DNA from: Chloroflexi bacterium 54-19
GTDB taxonomy: Bacteria > Chloroflexota > Chloroflexia > Chloroheliales > Chloroheliaceae
Direction of reading: 5' to 3'
Assembly: GCA_001898225.1 (NCBI GenBank)
Contig: MKTJ01000044.1
Location: forward strand, 224,875 to 288,874
DNA length: 64,000 nucleotides
The translations under genes and the position numbers were made by a program. How positions within the stretch are numbered: position 1 is the first letter of the stretch; each line of letters starts with the position of its first letter. Shown piece after piece: positions 52,438 to 61,103 of this stretch. The notes beneath the pieces are model-generated. The model was not told the origin of the DNA and ran no database searches. It saw only the letters and a list, made by a program, of their open reading frames with translations.

Positions 52438-53436
52438 CTAACCTATTTTTACTGCTGCCGCCCCGTTAATCGTGCCATTCTTCAAACGGGCCAGGGCCTC
52501 GTTTAAGTCGGCCAGCTCGAAAAGCTCGACCTCAGTTTGAATGGGGATTTCGGCGGCCAGTTTTAGCAAATCAATCGCATCCTGGCGGGTGCTGTTAGCA
52601 ACGCTACGGATGGTGCGTTCACCATAAATAAGGTTGTAATCAATCGGCGGAATCTGGCTCATATAGATACCGGCCAGGGCCAGGGTGCCCCCTTTGTCGA
52701 GGGCTTTAAGGGCGTCTATTACCAGCCCACCCGCCGGGGCAAAGATAATCGCGCTGTCCAGTTTGACCGGCAATTCCTCGTCGGAAGGTCCAGCCCATTT
52801 CGCGCCCAGTTTGAGGGCCAAATCGCGGTGATGCTGGCCCCGTGAAAAGGCATAAACCTCGCAGCCCCAGTGCCGGGCCACCTGGATACAAATGTGGGCG
52901 GAAGCCCCAAAGCCATACATACCCACCCGGCTCCCCGGTTTAACCTCGGCCAGCCGCAAAGCCCGGAACCCGATTACCCCGGCGCAGAGCAAGGGCGCGG
53001 CCTGGACATCCTCGAAACCGTCCGGCAGATGGTAGGCGAATTCTTGCGAGACGATATGGTACTGGGCATAGCCTCCATTAACATCGTAGCCGGTAAAAAG
53101 CCCGTGTTCGCACAGGTTCTCGGTGCCGTTCAGGCAGTAGTGACAGGTCTGGTCGGTATGATAAAGCCAGGGCACCCCGGCCCGGTCGCCCGGTTTGAAG
53201 GCGGATACCCCTTCGCCGCAACGGTCCACCACCCCGACAATCTGGTGGCCCGGCACTATATGGGGCTGATGAGGAGGCAATTCGCCCTCGGTAATATGCA
53301 GGTCGGTATGGCACAACCCGCAAACTTTTACCGCCAGGCGGATTTCGCCCCGGCCCGGTTCGGGGTCGGGCAACTCAACGAGTTCTAGCGGTTTTTGTTC
53401 GATTGAAGCCGGGGCTTTAAGTTGCATGGCGCGCAT
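52438..53436 (-). CDS. zinc-dependent alcohol dehydrogenase (AdhA-like)
   Basis: A 332-residue MDR-family enzyme. The catalytic zinc site has VCGLCHTDLH and GHQIVGVV, the coenzyme fold GMYGFGASAHICIQVARHWG. The structural zinc loop reads TDQTCHYCLNGTENLC, in which the first of four Cys is replaced by Asp. The GFGASAH motif belongs to the AdhA-like subgroup oxidising primary alcohols or aldehydes. Strong GAGGTGA before the start. Monocistronic. Confidence 0.9.
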   Translation of the reverse strand: MRAMQLKAPASIEQKPLELVELPDPEPGRGEIRLAVKVCGLCHTDLHITEGELPPHQPHIVPGHQIVGVVDRCGEGVSAFKPGDRAGVPWLYHTDQTCHYCLNGTENLCEHGLFTGYDVNGGYAQYHIVSQEFAYHLPDGFEDVQAAPLLCAGVIGFRALRLAEVKPGSRVGMYGFGASAHICIQVARHWGCEVYAFSRGQHHRDLALKLGAKWAGPSDEELPVKLDSAIIFAPAGGLVIDALKALDKGGTLALAGIYMSQIPPIDYNLIYGERTIRSVANSTRQDAIDLLKLAAEIPIQTEVELFELADLNEALARLKNGTINGAAAVKIG

Positions 53437-53556
53437 AATTCACCTCATAAGAAACCTTTTCCTTTTGTGACTACCGGGTATTTTATACCAAACCGGCGAA
53501 GAAAGTATAGACAAGCCGTCCTGCTAAACGAACTCAAAATTCGCTGGTCGGGCACC

Positions 53557-53585
53557 TTGCGAAAAGCCGACCGGTATGCTATAAT
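53557..53585 (+). promoter_or_regulatory. tRNA-Gln promoter
   Basis: -35 TTGCGA (53557-53562), 17 bases, extended -10 TGC-TATAAT (53580-53585), 36 bases upstream of the tRNA. Confidence 0.75.
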
Positions 53586-53621
53586 CCCAATCGCTCCGGT
53601 GAAAACCGGGAGTTAGAACGA

Positions 53622-53692
53622 TGGGGTATCGTCTAACGGTAGGACACCAGACTCTGAATCTGTTAGTTGGGGTTCGAATCCCTGTACCCCAG
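53622..53692 (+). tRNA. tRNA-Gln (anticodon CTG)
   Basis: A 71-base cloverleaf. Acceptor arms TGGGGTA (53622-53628) and TACCCCA (53685-53691) with discriminator G, D-loop with TAACGGTAGG, anticodon loop CTCTGAA with CTG at 53654-53656, and T-loop GGTTCGAATCC. It reads the CAG codon for Gln. CCA is not encoded. Decayed integrase sequence begins 70 bases downstream. Confidence 0.95.
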
Positions 53693-53763
53693 TCTTTCGT
53701 CCCATTCCAACAGGCTAAAAGCCCTGTGCAAAAGTGGCTCCTTGAAGAAATAAAGGAGTCATT

Positions 53764-54163
53764 ATGAAAAAAAACAACGGATACACCAAAAATACCCTCC
53801 GAAAAGGCTTCAAAACTGGAAGCCGGGACGAAGGGTATTTTCGCGTTTACCGCTCCAAACACGTCCCCAAAGGCAAAGACACTTTCGCCATCTGCCGCCA
53901 GAAACTCTAATATTTCCGTTGCTCCCAAACCCGCCCCATTAACTCCTTTTCAAGAATTGTTTGAAGAATAGCTGGATTACTGTAAAGCCAGCGGCCTTTC
54001 TCCCAGGACAATCCTGGTTTACCGCGAATTCATCTCCAAATTTTACTGGTGGTGGACTGAACACGCCCGTAAAGGCACGGACAATGGCAAAGAACCTCAC
54101 CCACCCGACGTTACTACCCGGGAGGTAAGAGAGTTTGCCGCGTTTACTATAAGTGTCATTTAA
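53764..54163 (+). pseudogene. decayed tyrosine recombinase, N-terminal part
   Basis: An ATG with AAGGAG opens directly into eight A residues. In the frame entered by losing one A, the sequence reads on as a disordered leader and then the SAM-like core-binding domain (PLTPFQELFEE, LDYCKASGLSPRT, ILVYREFISKFYWWW). An in-frame TAG (53969-53971) stands where Trp is expected (FEE-W-LDYC). The frame stops after REFAAFTISVI, without any catalytic domain. Frameshift, nonsense codon and truncation mark it as dead. Its place beside tRNA-Gln suggests an integrated element once used this site. The first frame alone gives a 48-codon product. Confidence 0.65.
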
Positions 54164-54267
54164 GGCGTGACTATTACATATTTTACAATCGACAAAGGCT
54201 ACATTCATCCCTGGGCTACATGGCCCCAGAAACTTTTGAAAAACTAACTGTATCCTGGCTTTTCTGA
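54148..54267 (+). pseudogene. IS3-family transposase C-terminal remnant
   Basis: In another frame overlapping the recombinase remnant, the sequence reads RRDYYIFYNRQRLHSSLGYM then APETFEKL and stop. YNxxRxHSSLGYxxP is the signature of the C-terminal end of IS3-type (rve domain) transposases. No start or catalytic DDE part remains. Confidence 0.75.
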
Positions 54268-54460
54268 TACTCCACTAGACTTGGGTAAGGTCACTTTTTG
54301 GTTGGTTATTTTGAGTAACCAGAAGGATTCCTCATCTTTATTGTCTCCTTGCCCTTTCCCATTGCCTTTTTACTTTTCACCTTCTTCTAATTCTTCCAAA
54401 AGTTTTAACATCTTCCAAAACCCACCAGGGCTATTGACAGAATATGTATAATGGACTCAA

Positions 54461-54490
54461 AACGTTCCCGTGAACGCTCACGGGAAGCTT
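54461..54490 (+). promoter_or_regulatory. LacI-type operator
   Basis: A near-perfect 30-bp dyad with core CCCGTGA-ACGC-TCACGGG (54467-54484), centred on CG as LacI-family operators are. It follows a TATAAT (54447-54452) and precedes the regulator start by about 60 bases, suggesting self-regulation. Confidence 0.75.
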
Positions 54491-54547
54491 ACCAGTATTT
54501 TTCACTGAATTTAATTAGCAAAAATATAAAAATTAAAAAGAGAATTT

Positions 54548-55552
54548 ATGCGCTCGACTATCAAAGATGTGGCGGCCATGGCCGGTGTTTCGATTAACAC
54601 GGTATCCAGGGTAATAAACGATAAAGGGGAAGTTAGCCAGGAAACTCGTGAAAGAATTCTCGAAGCCATAGAGAGTTTGAAGTTCCGGCCCAATTCTTTC
54701 GCCCGCTCTTTACAAGGCAAAAAGACCCATTTTATGGGCCAGATTGTGACCGACTGTACCAACCCGACCAACGCCCAGCAAATCCGGGCGGTCCAGAATA
54801 TTACGGCCACGCAGGGCTACTCGGTCATGCTGGTGGATACTAGCGAGCAGCACGAGCGGGAACTGGCTGCCGTGGAATTGATGGTCGAAAAATTCGTGGA
54901 CGGCTTCATTATCACGCCTCTCCAGTTCGACAATGCCCATCTTTTCCAACTCCATCAGGAAGGGACAGTGCCGTTCGTACTGACCAACCGCGCCATCGAG
55001 GGACTGGAAGTAGATGCCGTCTTGCACGATAACTTCAAAGGCGCTTATGAGGCGACCCGCCACCTGATTGAAACTAACCACACCCGTATTGCTTATATTA
55101 CCTCGCGCCGCCAGGTCTGGACGGTCAACGAACGCCTGGCGGGTTACCGTGCAGCCCTGGCTGAAGCCAAAATCGATTATGACGAAGAACTGGTAATCCA
55201 GATAAATCTTGACCTGGAAAGCTCCTACGAGGCTACCAAACACCTGCTCAAATTATCCCGGCGGCCCACCGCGATCTTCTGTTACAACGACCATATGGCG
55301 GTCGGCGCGATTAAAGCCCTCAAAGAAGCCGGGGTAAGTGTGCCGGGAGAAATGGCCCTGGTCGGCTATGACGATATATTGTACGCCCAGTATCTCGAAG
55401 TGCCGTTGACGACCGTCCGGCAACCGACCAAGGAACTGGGCGAAGCGGCGGCGGAAGTCCTGCTGCGGCGTATCGCCAATCGCAAAGCCCCGGTCGAGCG
55501 GGTCATCTTACAGCCCAGCCTGATTGTGCGGGCTTCTTCCCGCCCGGTTTAA
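54548..55552 (+). CDS. LacI-family transcriptional regulator
   Basis: A 334-residue repressor. The N-terminal HTH and hinge are typical (TIKDVAAMAGVSINTVSRVIN, then FRPNSFARSLQGKKT). A periplasmic-binding-protein-like domain follows with HTRIAYITSRR, FCYNDHMAVGAIKALKEAG and VGYDDILYAQYLEVPLTTV. It heads an operon with a sugar ABC importer, so the effector is probably the imported sugar or glycoside. An operator for itself lies upstream. Confidence 0.92.
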   Translation: MRSTIKDVAAMAGVSINTVSRVINDKGEVSQETRERILEAIESLKFRPNSFARSLQGKKTHFMGQIVTDCTNPTNAQQIRAVQNITATQGYSVMLVDTSEQHERELAAVELMVEKFVDGFIITPLQFDNAHLFQLHQEGTVPFVLTNRAIEGLEVDAVLHDNFKGAYEATRHLIETNHTRIAYITSRRQVWTVNERLAGYRAALAEAKIDYDEELVIQINLDLESSYEATKHLLKLSRRPTAIFCYNDHMAVGAIKALKEAGVSVPGEMALVGYDDILYAQYLEVPLTTVRQPTKELGEAAAEVLLRRIANRKAPVERVILQPSLIVRASSRPV

Positions 55553-55640
55553 GCCTGACCTACCGGTACCGGTCCAGGTTTTAGAAGGTTTTACCAGGAG
55601 CACGACGAAGTAACTCTTGAAAGACAAGGTAGTGGAGAAA

Positions 55641-56612
55641 ATGTCAACTGTGAATACTAAGTTACAAACCCCCTCACCTCGCCCGGCTGCAATTGAGGAA
55701 AAGACCCCGTTTTCCCTCGGCAATTTCGTGGAGCGGCATATCGCCTACTTCCTGATTGCCCCGACCATCCTGGGGATTGCCATCGTAAATGTTTACCCGC
55801 TGCTAGATACGGTCCGGCTCAGTTTCACCAACCGGTTGCTATCGCGTCCCGAAGATGAAACAAAATTTGTGGGCCTGGACAACTATTCCGCAATACTGTC
55901 CAGCCCGGGCGTCTGGAACGCCTTTAAGGTCTCGCTTATTTTCACCGTGGCCTCGGTAGGCTTTTCCTTCATTATCGGTTTCACCCTGGCCTTGCTGCTC
56001 AACCGGCCCCTGCCGGGGCGGGGTATCTTGCGTTCGATTTTTATTATCCCCTGGGCGGTCCCGGCTTTTGTAGCAGCCCTCACCTGGAGTTGGATGTTCA
56101 ACGACCAGTTTGGGATTTTCGCGTCCCTGCTCAAGGATGTGGGGGTTGCCAGGCCGCCTATCTGGCTGGGAGCGGACCTGGCGCTATTCTCCCTGACGGT
56201 GGTCATGATCTGGAAAAGTTTTCCTTTCCAACTTATCGTTCTGCTGGCCGGACTACAGGCTATTCCGGGCGACCTCTACGAGGCTGCCGAGGTGGATGGA
56301 GCCGTTTCTTACCAGAAATTCCGCTATATCACCCTCCCTCTTATCAAGCCGATCGCAATGATAAGTATCCTCCTGGCGGCTATCAACGCCTTTAACTTCT
56401 TTACCATACCCTGGATTTTAACCAGGGGCGGCCCCGGCGATGCCACCAGTGTCCTGCCTATCTATACCTACACAATAGGGTTTGTCGGGGGCGATTTCGG
56501 GTTTGCCGCTACCATGGCCGTCATCATGTTTGTCTTTATCCTGATTATCGGCTCGCTCTACCTGTGGCAGTACCTGCGCGAGGTCGACGCCAGCGGGGCG
56601 CAGCGTATCTAA
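55641..56612 (+). CDS. ABC sugar transporter permease (MalF-like)
   Basis: A 323-residue membrane protein with six helices and the EAA loop (DLYEAAEVDGAVSYQKFRYITLPLIKP) that contacts the ATPase. CUT1-family type with a long periplasmic N-terminal loop. A TTG eight codons upstream is an alternative start. The LacI-type operator and its regulator lie 90 bases or more upstream. Confidence 0.9.
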   Translation: MSTVNTKLQTPSPRPAAIEEKTPFSLGNFVERHIAYFLIAPTILGIAIVNVYPLLDTVRLSFTNRLLSRPEDETKFVGLDNYSAILSSPGVWNAFKVSLIFTVASVGFSFIIGFTLALLLNRPLPGRGILRSIFIIPWAVPAFVAALTWSWMFNDQFGIFASLLKDVGVARPPIWLGADLALFSLTVVMIWKSFPFQLIVLLAGLQAIPGDLYEAAEVDGAVSYQKFRYITLPLIKPIAMISILLAAINAFNFFTIPWILTRGGPGDATSVLPIYTYTIGFVGGDFGFAATMAVIMFVFILIIGSLYLWQYLREVDASGAQRI

Positions 56613-56684
56613 TTACAAAGTTAAATTCAAAGTCAAAGTTGAACTGAATAGTACTGAAGTTTTTTAGGATTGTGAGGTATTTCA

Positions 56685-57575
56685 ATGACAGTGGGGTCTG
56701 CTGAAGTGCGAGTGAGCCGGTTTCGCCTGGGACGACGTCAACGCAACAAACTGCTGGCCGATGTCGGCTCTTATATCGTGATTTTAATCTTTGCGGTTAT
56801 CGCCCTTTTCCCTTTTTTGTGGATGCTGCGGACTGCCCTGGCCCCCGAGAAGGACTCTTTCTCCTTGCGGCCTAAAATCCTGCCAAGCGCCCTGACCCTC
56901 GACAACATGGTACGGGTTATAACTTCGCCCAGCGTGCCTTTCTTAACCTACTTCTGGAATAGTGTGGTGGTCTCGGTAGCCACCACACTGCTGGTAATTG
57001 TGGTGGGGTCGTGGGGCGCTTACGCCCTGGCCCGCCTCAATTTCAAGGGGCAGCGAGCTTTCGGGGCCAGCCTCCTTTTAATCCAGATGTTCCCCGGCGT
57101 GCTGCTGATTATTCCGCTTTACGTGGTCCTGGCGAAGCTCGGCCTCATCAACAACTTTTTTGGCCTGGCCTTAGCTTATACCACCCTGAATTTGCCTTTT
57201 GTCGTCTGGCTTTTGCGAGGCTACTTCCTGTCTATCCCCAGTGAAATCGAAGACGCCGCTCGGATTGACGGCTGCACCTATTTCGGGGTGTTGTGGCGGG
57301 TGGTCCTGCCACTAGCTGCGCCCGGCCTGGCTGCCGTAGCGACGCTGGCCTTTGTCAACAGTTGGAATGAATTCCTGATTGCCTATGTGCTAATCAACGA
57401 TAACGACCAAAAAGTTTTATCTATCGGGCTGGCAAGCTATGTTGATCAGTTCACCACCGACTATAGCGGTTTATTCGCAATGGCGACCCTGACAACCTTG
57501 CCGGTAGTTTTAGTCTTTATGATTTTCCAGCGCTACCTGGTAGGTGGCCTGACAACCGGCTCAGTCAAAGGTTAA
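56685..57575 (+). CDS. ABC sugar transporter permease (MalG-like)
   Basis: A 296-residue six-helix permease of the CUT1 type. The EAA loop reads IPSEIEDAARIDGCTYFGVLWRVVLPLAAP. It pairs with the preceding MalF-like protein. Confidence 0.92.
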   Translation: MTVGSAEVRVSRFRLGRRQRNKLLADVGSYIVILIFAVIALFPFLWMLRTALAPEKDSFSLRPKILPSALTLDNMVRVITSPSVPFLTYFWNSVVVSVATTLLVIVVGSWGAYALARLNFKGQRAFGASLLLIQMFPGVLLIIPLYVVLAKLGLINNFFGLALAYTTLNLPFVVWLLRGYFLSIPSEIEDAARIDGCTYFGVLWRVVLPLAAPGLAAVATLAFVNSWNEFLIAYVLINDNDQKVLSIGLASYVDQFTTDYSGLFAMATLTTLPVVLVFMIFQRYLVGGLTTGSVKG

Positions 57576-57636
57576 CGAGAAATTCAAGTCGTTCTACAAC
57601 ACCCTTTTTATAACAAACTGTAAACGGGAGGAAAAG

Positions 57637-59097
57637 ATGGATCAAGAAGCAAAGAGGCTTATCGAAGCATACGAATCCGGAAGAATTTCGCGGCGAAGTT
57701 TTCTGCAAAAAGCGGCCCTGATGGGGGTAGGCTTTACCAGCATGGCGGCCTTCCTGGCGGCCTGCGGCGATAGTACGGCTACCACCGCCCCGGTTGCGAC
57801 TACCGCCAGCGGTTCGGCTACCACCGCTGCCGGGGCCGCGACGACTGCGGCGGGAGGTGCTTCCACGACTGCTGCCTCCGGCGGTAAGATTACCGGGCAG
57901 GTCGAACTGTGGAGCCGCGAGACCAACAGCAACGGCGCTCGCCAGCCTCTGTTAAACCAACACCTGGCCGATTTCCAGAAAGCCAACCCGGGCGTAACCA
58001 CCAAAGTGCAATACCTGGTTTTCCAGGAATCGGTCCAGAAAAGCCAGGCTGCCCTGGCTGCCGGAAGCCCGCCCGAAGTCGGCCAGCAGGGACCGGACGT
58101 GGCCCTCAGCTTTGCTGCCGCCAAGAATTTGTTACCCCTTGATGATGTTATCAACGAAATAGGCAAGGATAAGTTCGCCCCCTTGCAGAAAGAGGCCTAC
58201 GTCATCTATAACAATGTCACCTACGCGATTCCCTGGTATGCCGAAACCCGCGTCTTGATGTACCACAAAGACCTTTTACAAAAGGCCGGGGTCGAGCCGC
58301 CGACGACCTGGGACGAATGGAGCGCCGCCGCCAAGAAACTGACTTCCGGCGACCAGTACGGTTTTATTTTCAGCCTGGAATCGCCGGGCGCGGGACAATT
58401 CTGGATTCCGCTCGGTACCAGCGCGGGCGGGACCGTCCTGGATAAAGACGGTAACGTGGCGGTCAACACCCAGCCTTTCAAGGACGCGCTTACCTTCGCC
58501 GCCAGTTTTATCAAGGATAAAACCATGCCGGAAGCCGCGGTTACCTACAAAGGGGCGGAAGTCAACAAACTGTTCCAGTTGAAACAGGTCGCGATGATTT
58601 ACACCAACGGCCAGACCTTTGAGGATATCAAGGGAGCCGACCCGACCCTGGCCGCTAATATCGGCGCGGTCCAGGTGCCGGTTAAGACCAAAGGCGATAC
58701 CTCTCGCTCCTTCCTGGGTGGTTTTGGCCTGTTTGCCTTTGCCACTTCCAAGAACCCGGATGGCGCGAAGGCCCTTATCAAATATATGTATGAGAACCCC
58801 TGGTATACGACTTACATGCAAAATACCGGCGGAGCGGCCCTGCCTATTCTCAAGGAGAGTATCAACGCCGATTTCTACCAGAAAGACCCCATCAAAAAGA
58901 CCATGCTCGACCAGTTGCAGACTGCCGTCCGCTACGCCGGGCCAGTCTACGGAAACACGCCCTATATGGGCCAGGCTGAAAGCCAGGCCGTCTTTAATAA
59001 CCCGGTGGTCAATGTCATAACCGGCAAAGCGACGGTTGAGCAAGCCCTGGTTGATTGTGACGCCGCCCTTAACAAGTTGAAGCAGGCGCAGCAGTAA
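57637..59097 (+). CDS. ABC sugar-binding lipoprotein, Tat-type signal
   Basis: A 486-residue binding protein. A twin-arginine motif SRRSFLQKAA precedes a hydrophobic stretch and the lipobox LAAC, so it may be exported folded and lipid-anchored. A 45-residue Thr/Ala linker follows. The mature domain has GQVELWSRETNSNGARQPLLNQHLADFQKANPGV, the typical family 1 opening, and WYAETRVLMYHKDLL. It captures the substrate for the two permeases. Confidence 0.92.
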   Translation: MDQEAKRLIEAYESGRISRRSFLQKAALMGVGFTSMAAFLAACGDSTATTAPVATTASGSATTAAGAATTAAGGASTTAASGGKITGQVELWSRETNSNGARQPLLNQHLADFQKANPGVTTKVQYLVFQESVQKSQAALAAGSPPEVGQQGPDVALSFAAAKNLLPLDDVINEIGKDKFAPLQKEAYVIYNNVTYAIPWYAETRVLMYHKDLLQKAGVEPPTTWDEWSAAAKKLTSGDQYGFIFSLESPGAGQFWIPLGTSAGGTVLDKDGNVAVNTQPFKDALTFAASFIKDKTMPEAAVTYKGAEVNKLFQLKQVAMIYTNGQTFEDIKGADPTLAANIGAVQVPVKTKGDTSRSFLGGFGLFAFATSKNPDGAKALIKYMYENPWYTTYMQNTGGAALPILKESINADFYQKDPIKKTMLDQLQTAVRYAGPVYGNTPYMGQAESQAVFNNPVVNVITGKATVEQALVDCDAALNKLKQAQQ

Positions 59098-59120
59098 ATT
59101 TAACGAATACCGGCACGGAG

Positions 59121-59178
59121 ATTCCGTAAGCCGCTGTTGAAAGACGACTTGTCAAAAACGAATGGCGGCTTACGGAAT
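59121..59178. repeat. MITE-like inverted repeat, copy 2
   Basis: ATTCCGTAAGCCGC (59121-59134) and GCGGCTTACGGAAT (59165-59178) with a 30-base centre unlike that of the copy at 39608. GACAG follows the right arm. Confidence 0.8.
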
Positions 59179-59239
59179 GACAGGGGAAGGGCTTTCTAAA
59201 AGGGAAAGCCCTGGCTTTATCCAGCCACCCTTGACAATC

Positions 59240-59345
59240 ATTACGGGACGCACTACTGAGCGAAGCGAAGAATCTCCGGTCCATTGGGCAATATCACAAG
59301 CATGTGTCCCTGAAATCGAGATTCCTCGACTTCGCCGGGAATACG
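59240..59345. repeat. dispersed intergenic repeat, copy G
   Basis: Holds GAATCTCCGGTCCATTGGGCAATATCAC (59270-59297), the reverse complement of the motif in copies A, B and D, and GAGATTCCTCGACTTCG. It lies between the binding protein and the glycosidase genes, inside the operon. Confidence 0.65.
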
Positions 59346-59408
59346 ATTACTCATATTCGAACAAGATTAGGATAGGCAAGGATAAGATAGGATAGGATAG
59401 AAAAGATA

Positions 59409-61085
59409 ATGACTAAGGGAAACAATGAACCGGCTGTTTTAAAGGTAGATTACGCGGCCTCGGAAGGCCCGCTCGACCATATCTGGACTTCTATCGGTTT
59501 TGATGAAATTAACTGGAGCTACACTCCACGCGGTAAAGATTTGCTCGGTATGCTCAACCGGGAAGTGGCGGAACAGCCCTACTATGTTCGCAACCACAAC
59601 GCTTTTACCAGCGGCAACGGCCTGAGCTACCCGGCGGGCGGCTCGACCAATGTCTACCGTGAAGACGAGAACGGCAACGCGGTCTACAACTGGGAAATCA
59701 TCGACCAGATTTATGACGCTTATATCTCCAACAATTTCCGGCCTCTAATCGAACTCGGCTTTTTGCCTTATGACCTGGTGCCGGACCAGACGAAAGAAGC
59801 GGCCAGTTTCAATAGCGGTTTTGACCTGGGCTACGAAAACTACGAAAGCGGCAAATGGAAGCTGCCGCCCAAAGATTACACCAAGTGGGAAAAGCTGGTC
59901 GAGGCTTTTGTCGCTCATCTGGTGGAACGCTACGGCGCGGACGAAGTCGCCAACTGGTATTTCGAGCTGTGGAACGAACCGAATATACGCCACTACTGGC
60001 ACGGCACCGTGGAAGAATATTGCAAGCTTTACGATTATTCGGTGGCAGGCGCGACCAGGGCTTTCCCCCAGATAAAAATCGGCGGGCCGGGCGCGACCGA
60101 TAAAGGCGCTGAATTCATGCGGTTCTTCCTGGAACACTGCACGCGCGGCCAGAATTATATTACCGGCAAGCGCGGCACCCAGATTGACTTCGTTTCTTTC
60201 CATACCAAGGGGGCTTATTTTGACCCGCGCCGCACCTACGGACACCCGGTCCCCAAAGCCTCGCCCTCGTTAGCCAAGATGATGGGAGACATCCGGCGCA
60301 TGACCGGGGTTATCAACAGCTTTCCGGAACTGGCCGGGAAACCGGTCTTTATTGACGAGTGCGACCCGGCGGTCGGCACTATCTACGGCGTCTACGACAA
60401 CCCTAACTTTATCGTCTGCAACAACGAATACTACCCGACTTTCGTGGCGGCCCTGGTCGGGGAGATTTTGAAATATAATCGGAGCCTCAATATCCCGGTC
60501 ACGCTGATTACCCACTGGGCCTTTTACTTCGAAGGCAAGCGCTTTTTCGAGGGTAATCGCGTCCTGGCAACCAACCACAACATCGTCGGGCCGATTGTGC
60601 CCGGCCTGCAAATCCTGGGCAAGCTCGGCTCGGAAAAGATAAGGGTCGAGACCAGCGCCGGGGCCAATCCTTTAAGCGAGGATTTCAGCGACCAGACCCA
60701 GGTGGTGGATGGACTGGCGGCCAAAGGGAACGAAAAATGCTCGGTGGTAGTCTGGAACCATGCCGACGACTGGACTACCGAGGGGAGCCGGACGGTGGAG
60801 TTGCACCTGGAAAACCTACCTTACACGGCGGGCCAGCAAATCGAATTAAAACACTGGCGGATTGACGCGGACCACAGCAACGCTTATACCGAATGGGTTA
60901 AGTTGGGACGGCCCGAAGGACCGGACGAGGAGCAACTGGCCCAACTGCGGAAGAGCCAGCAGTTGGCTTTGCTGGAACAGCCTTCGACCGTCACGGTGGA
61001 GCAGACCGGGTCATTAAAAATCTCGTTCGAACTGCCTTTACACGGCATGTCCCTGGTCGAACTCACTCCGGCAACCCAGGCTTAA
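59409..61085 (+). CDS. glycoside hydrolase family 39 (beta-xylosidase-like)
   Basis: A 558-residue cytoplasmic enzyme. The acid/base Glu190 lies in WYFELWNEPNI, and the nucleophile Glu317 in VFIDECDP. Length and the C-terminal beta domain fit GH39 retaining beta-xylosidases or iduronidases. There is no signal peptide, so it acts on imported substrate. Gene order with the ABC importer supports oligosaccharide use. The leader has a run of GGATA repeats before the start. Confidence 0.85.
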   Translation: MTKGNNEPAVLKVDYAASEGPLDHIWTSIGFDEINWSYTPRGKDLLGMLNREVAEQPYYVRNHNAFTSGNGLSYPAGGSTNVYREDENGNAVYNWEIIDQIYDAYISNNFRPLIELGFLPYDLVPDQTKEAASFNSGFDLGYENYESGKWKLPPKDYTKWEKLVEAFVAHLVERYGADEVANWYFELWNEPNIRHYWHGTVEEYCKLYDYSVAGATRAFPQIKIGGPGATDKGAEFMRFFLEHCTRGQNYITGKRGTQIDFVSFHTKGAYFDPRRTYGHPVPKASPSLAKMMGDIRRMTGVINSFPELAGKPVFIDECDPAVGTIYGVYDNPNFIVCNNEYYPTFVAALVGEILKYNRSLNIPVTLITHWAFYFEGKRFFEGNRVLATNHNIVGPIVPGLQILGKLGSEKIRVETSAGANPLSEDFSDQTQVVDGLAAKGNEKCSVVVWNHADDWTTEGSRTVELHLENLPYTAGQQIELKHWRIDADHSNAYTEWVKLGRPEGPDEEQLAQLRKSQQLALLEQPSTVTVEQTGSLKISFELPLHGMSLVELTPATQA

Positions 61086-61103
61086 GGTAAAGGAAGGCTA
61101 AAA

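Noticed and set aside
53524..53928. Minus-strand frame of 134 codons over the tRNA and the recombinase remnant
   Set aside because: It runs antisense through tRNA-Gln and the decayed recombinase, so it is a shadow.
54442..54452. TTGACA close to TATAAT upstream of the LacI gene
   Set aside because: Only seven bases separate the two boxes, too few for one promoter. The TATAAT may still be used with a poor -35.
55562..55573. ACCGGTACCGGT palindrome after the LacI gene
   Set aside because: Short, GC-rich and without a promoter next to it; it does not match the LacI dyad at 54461.
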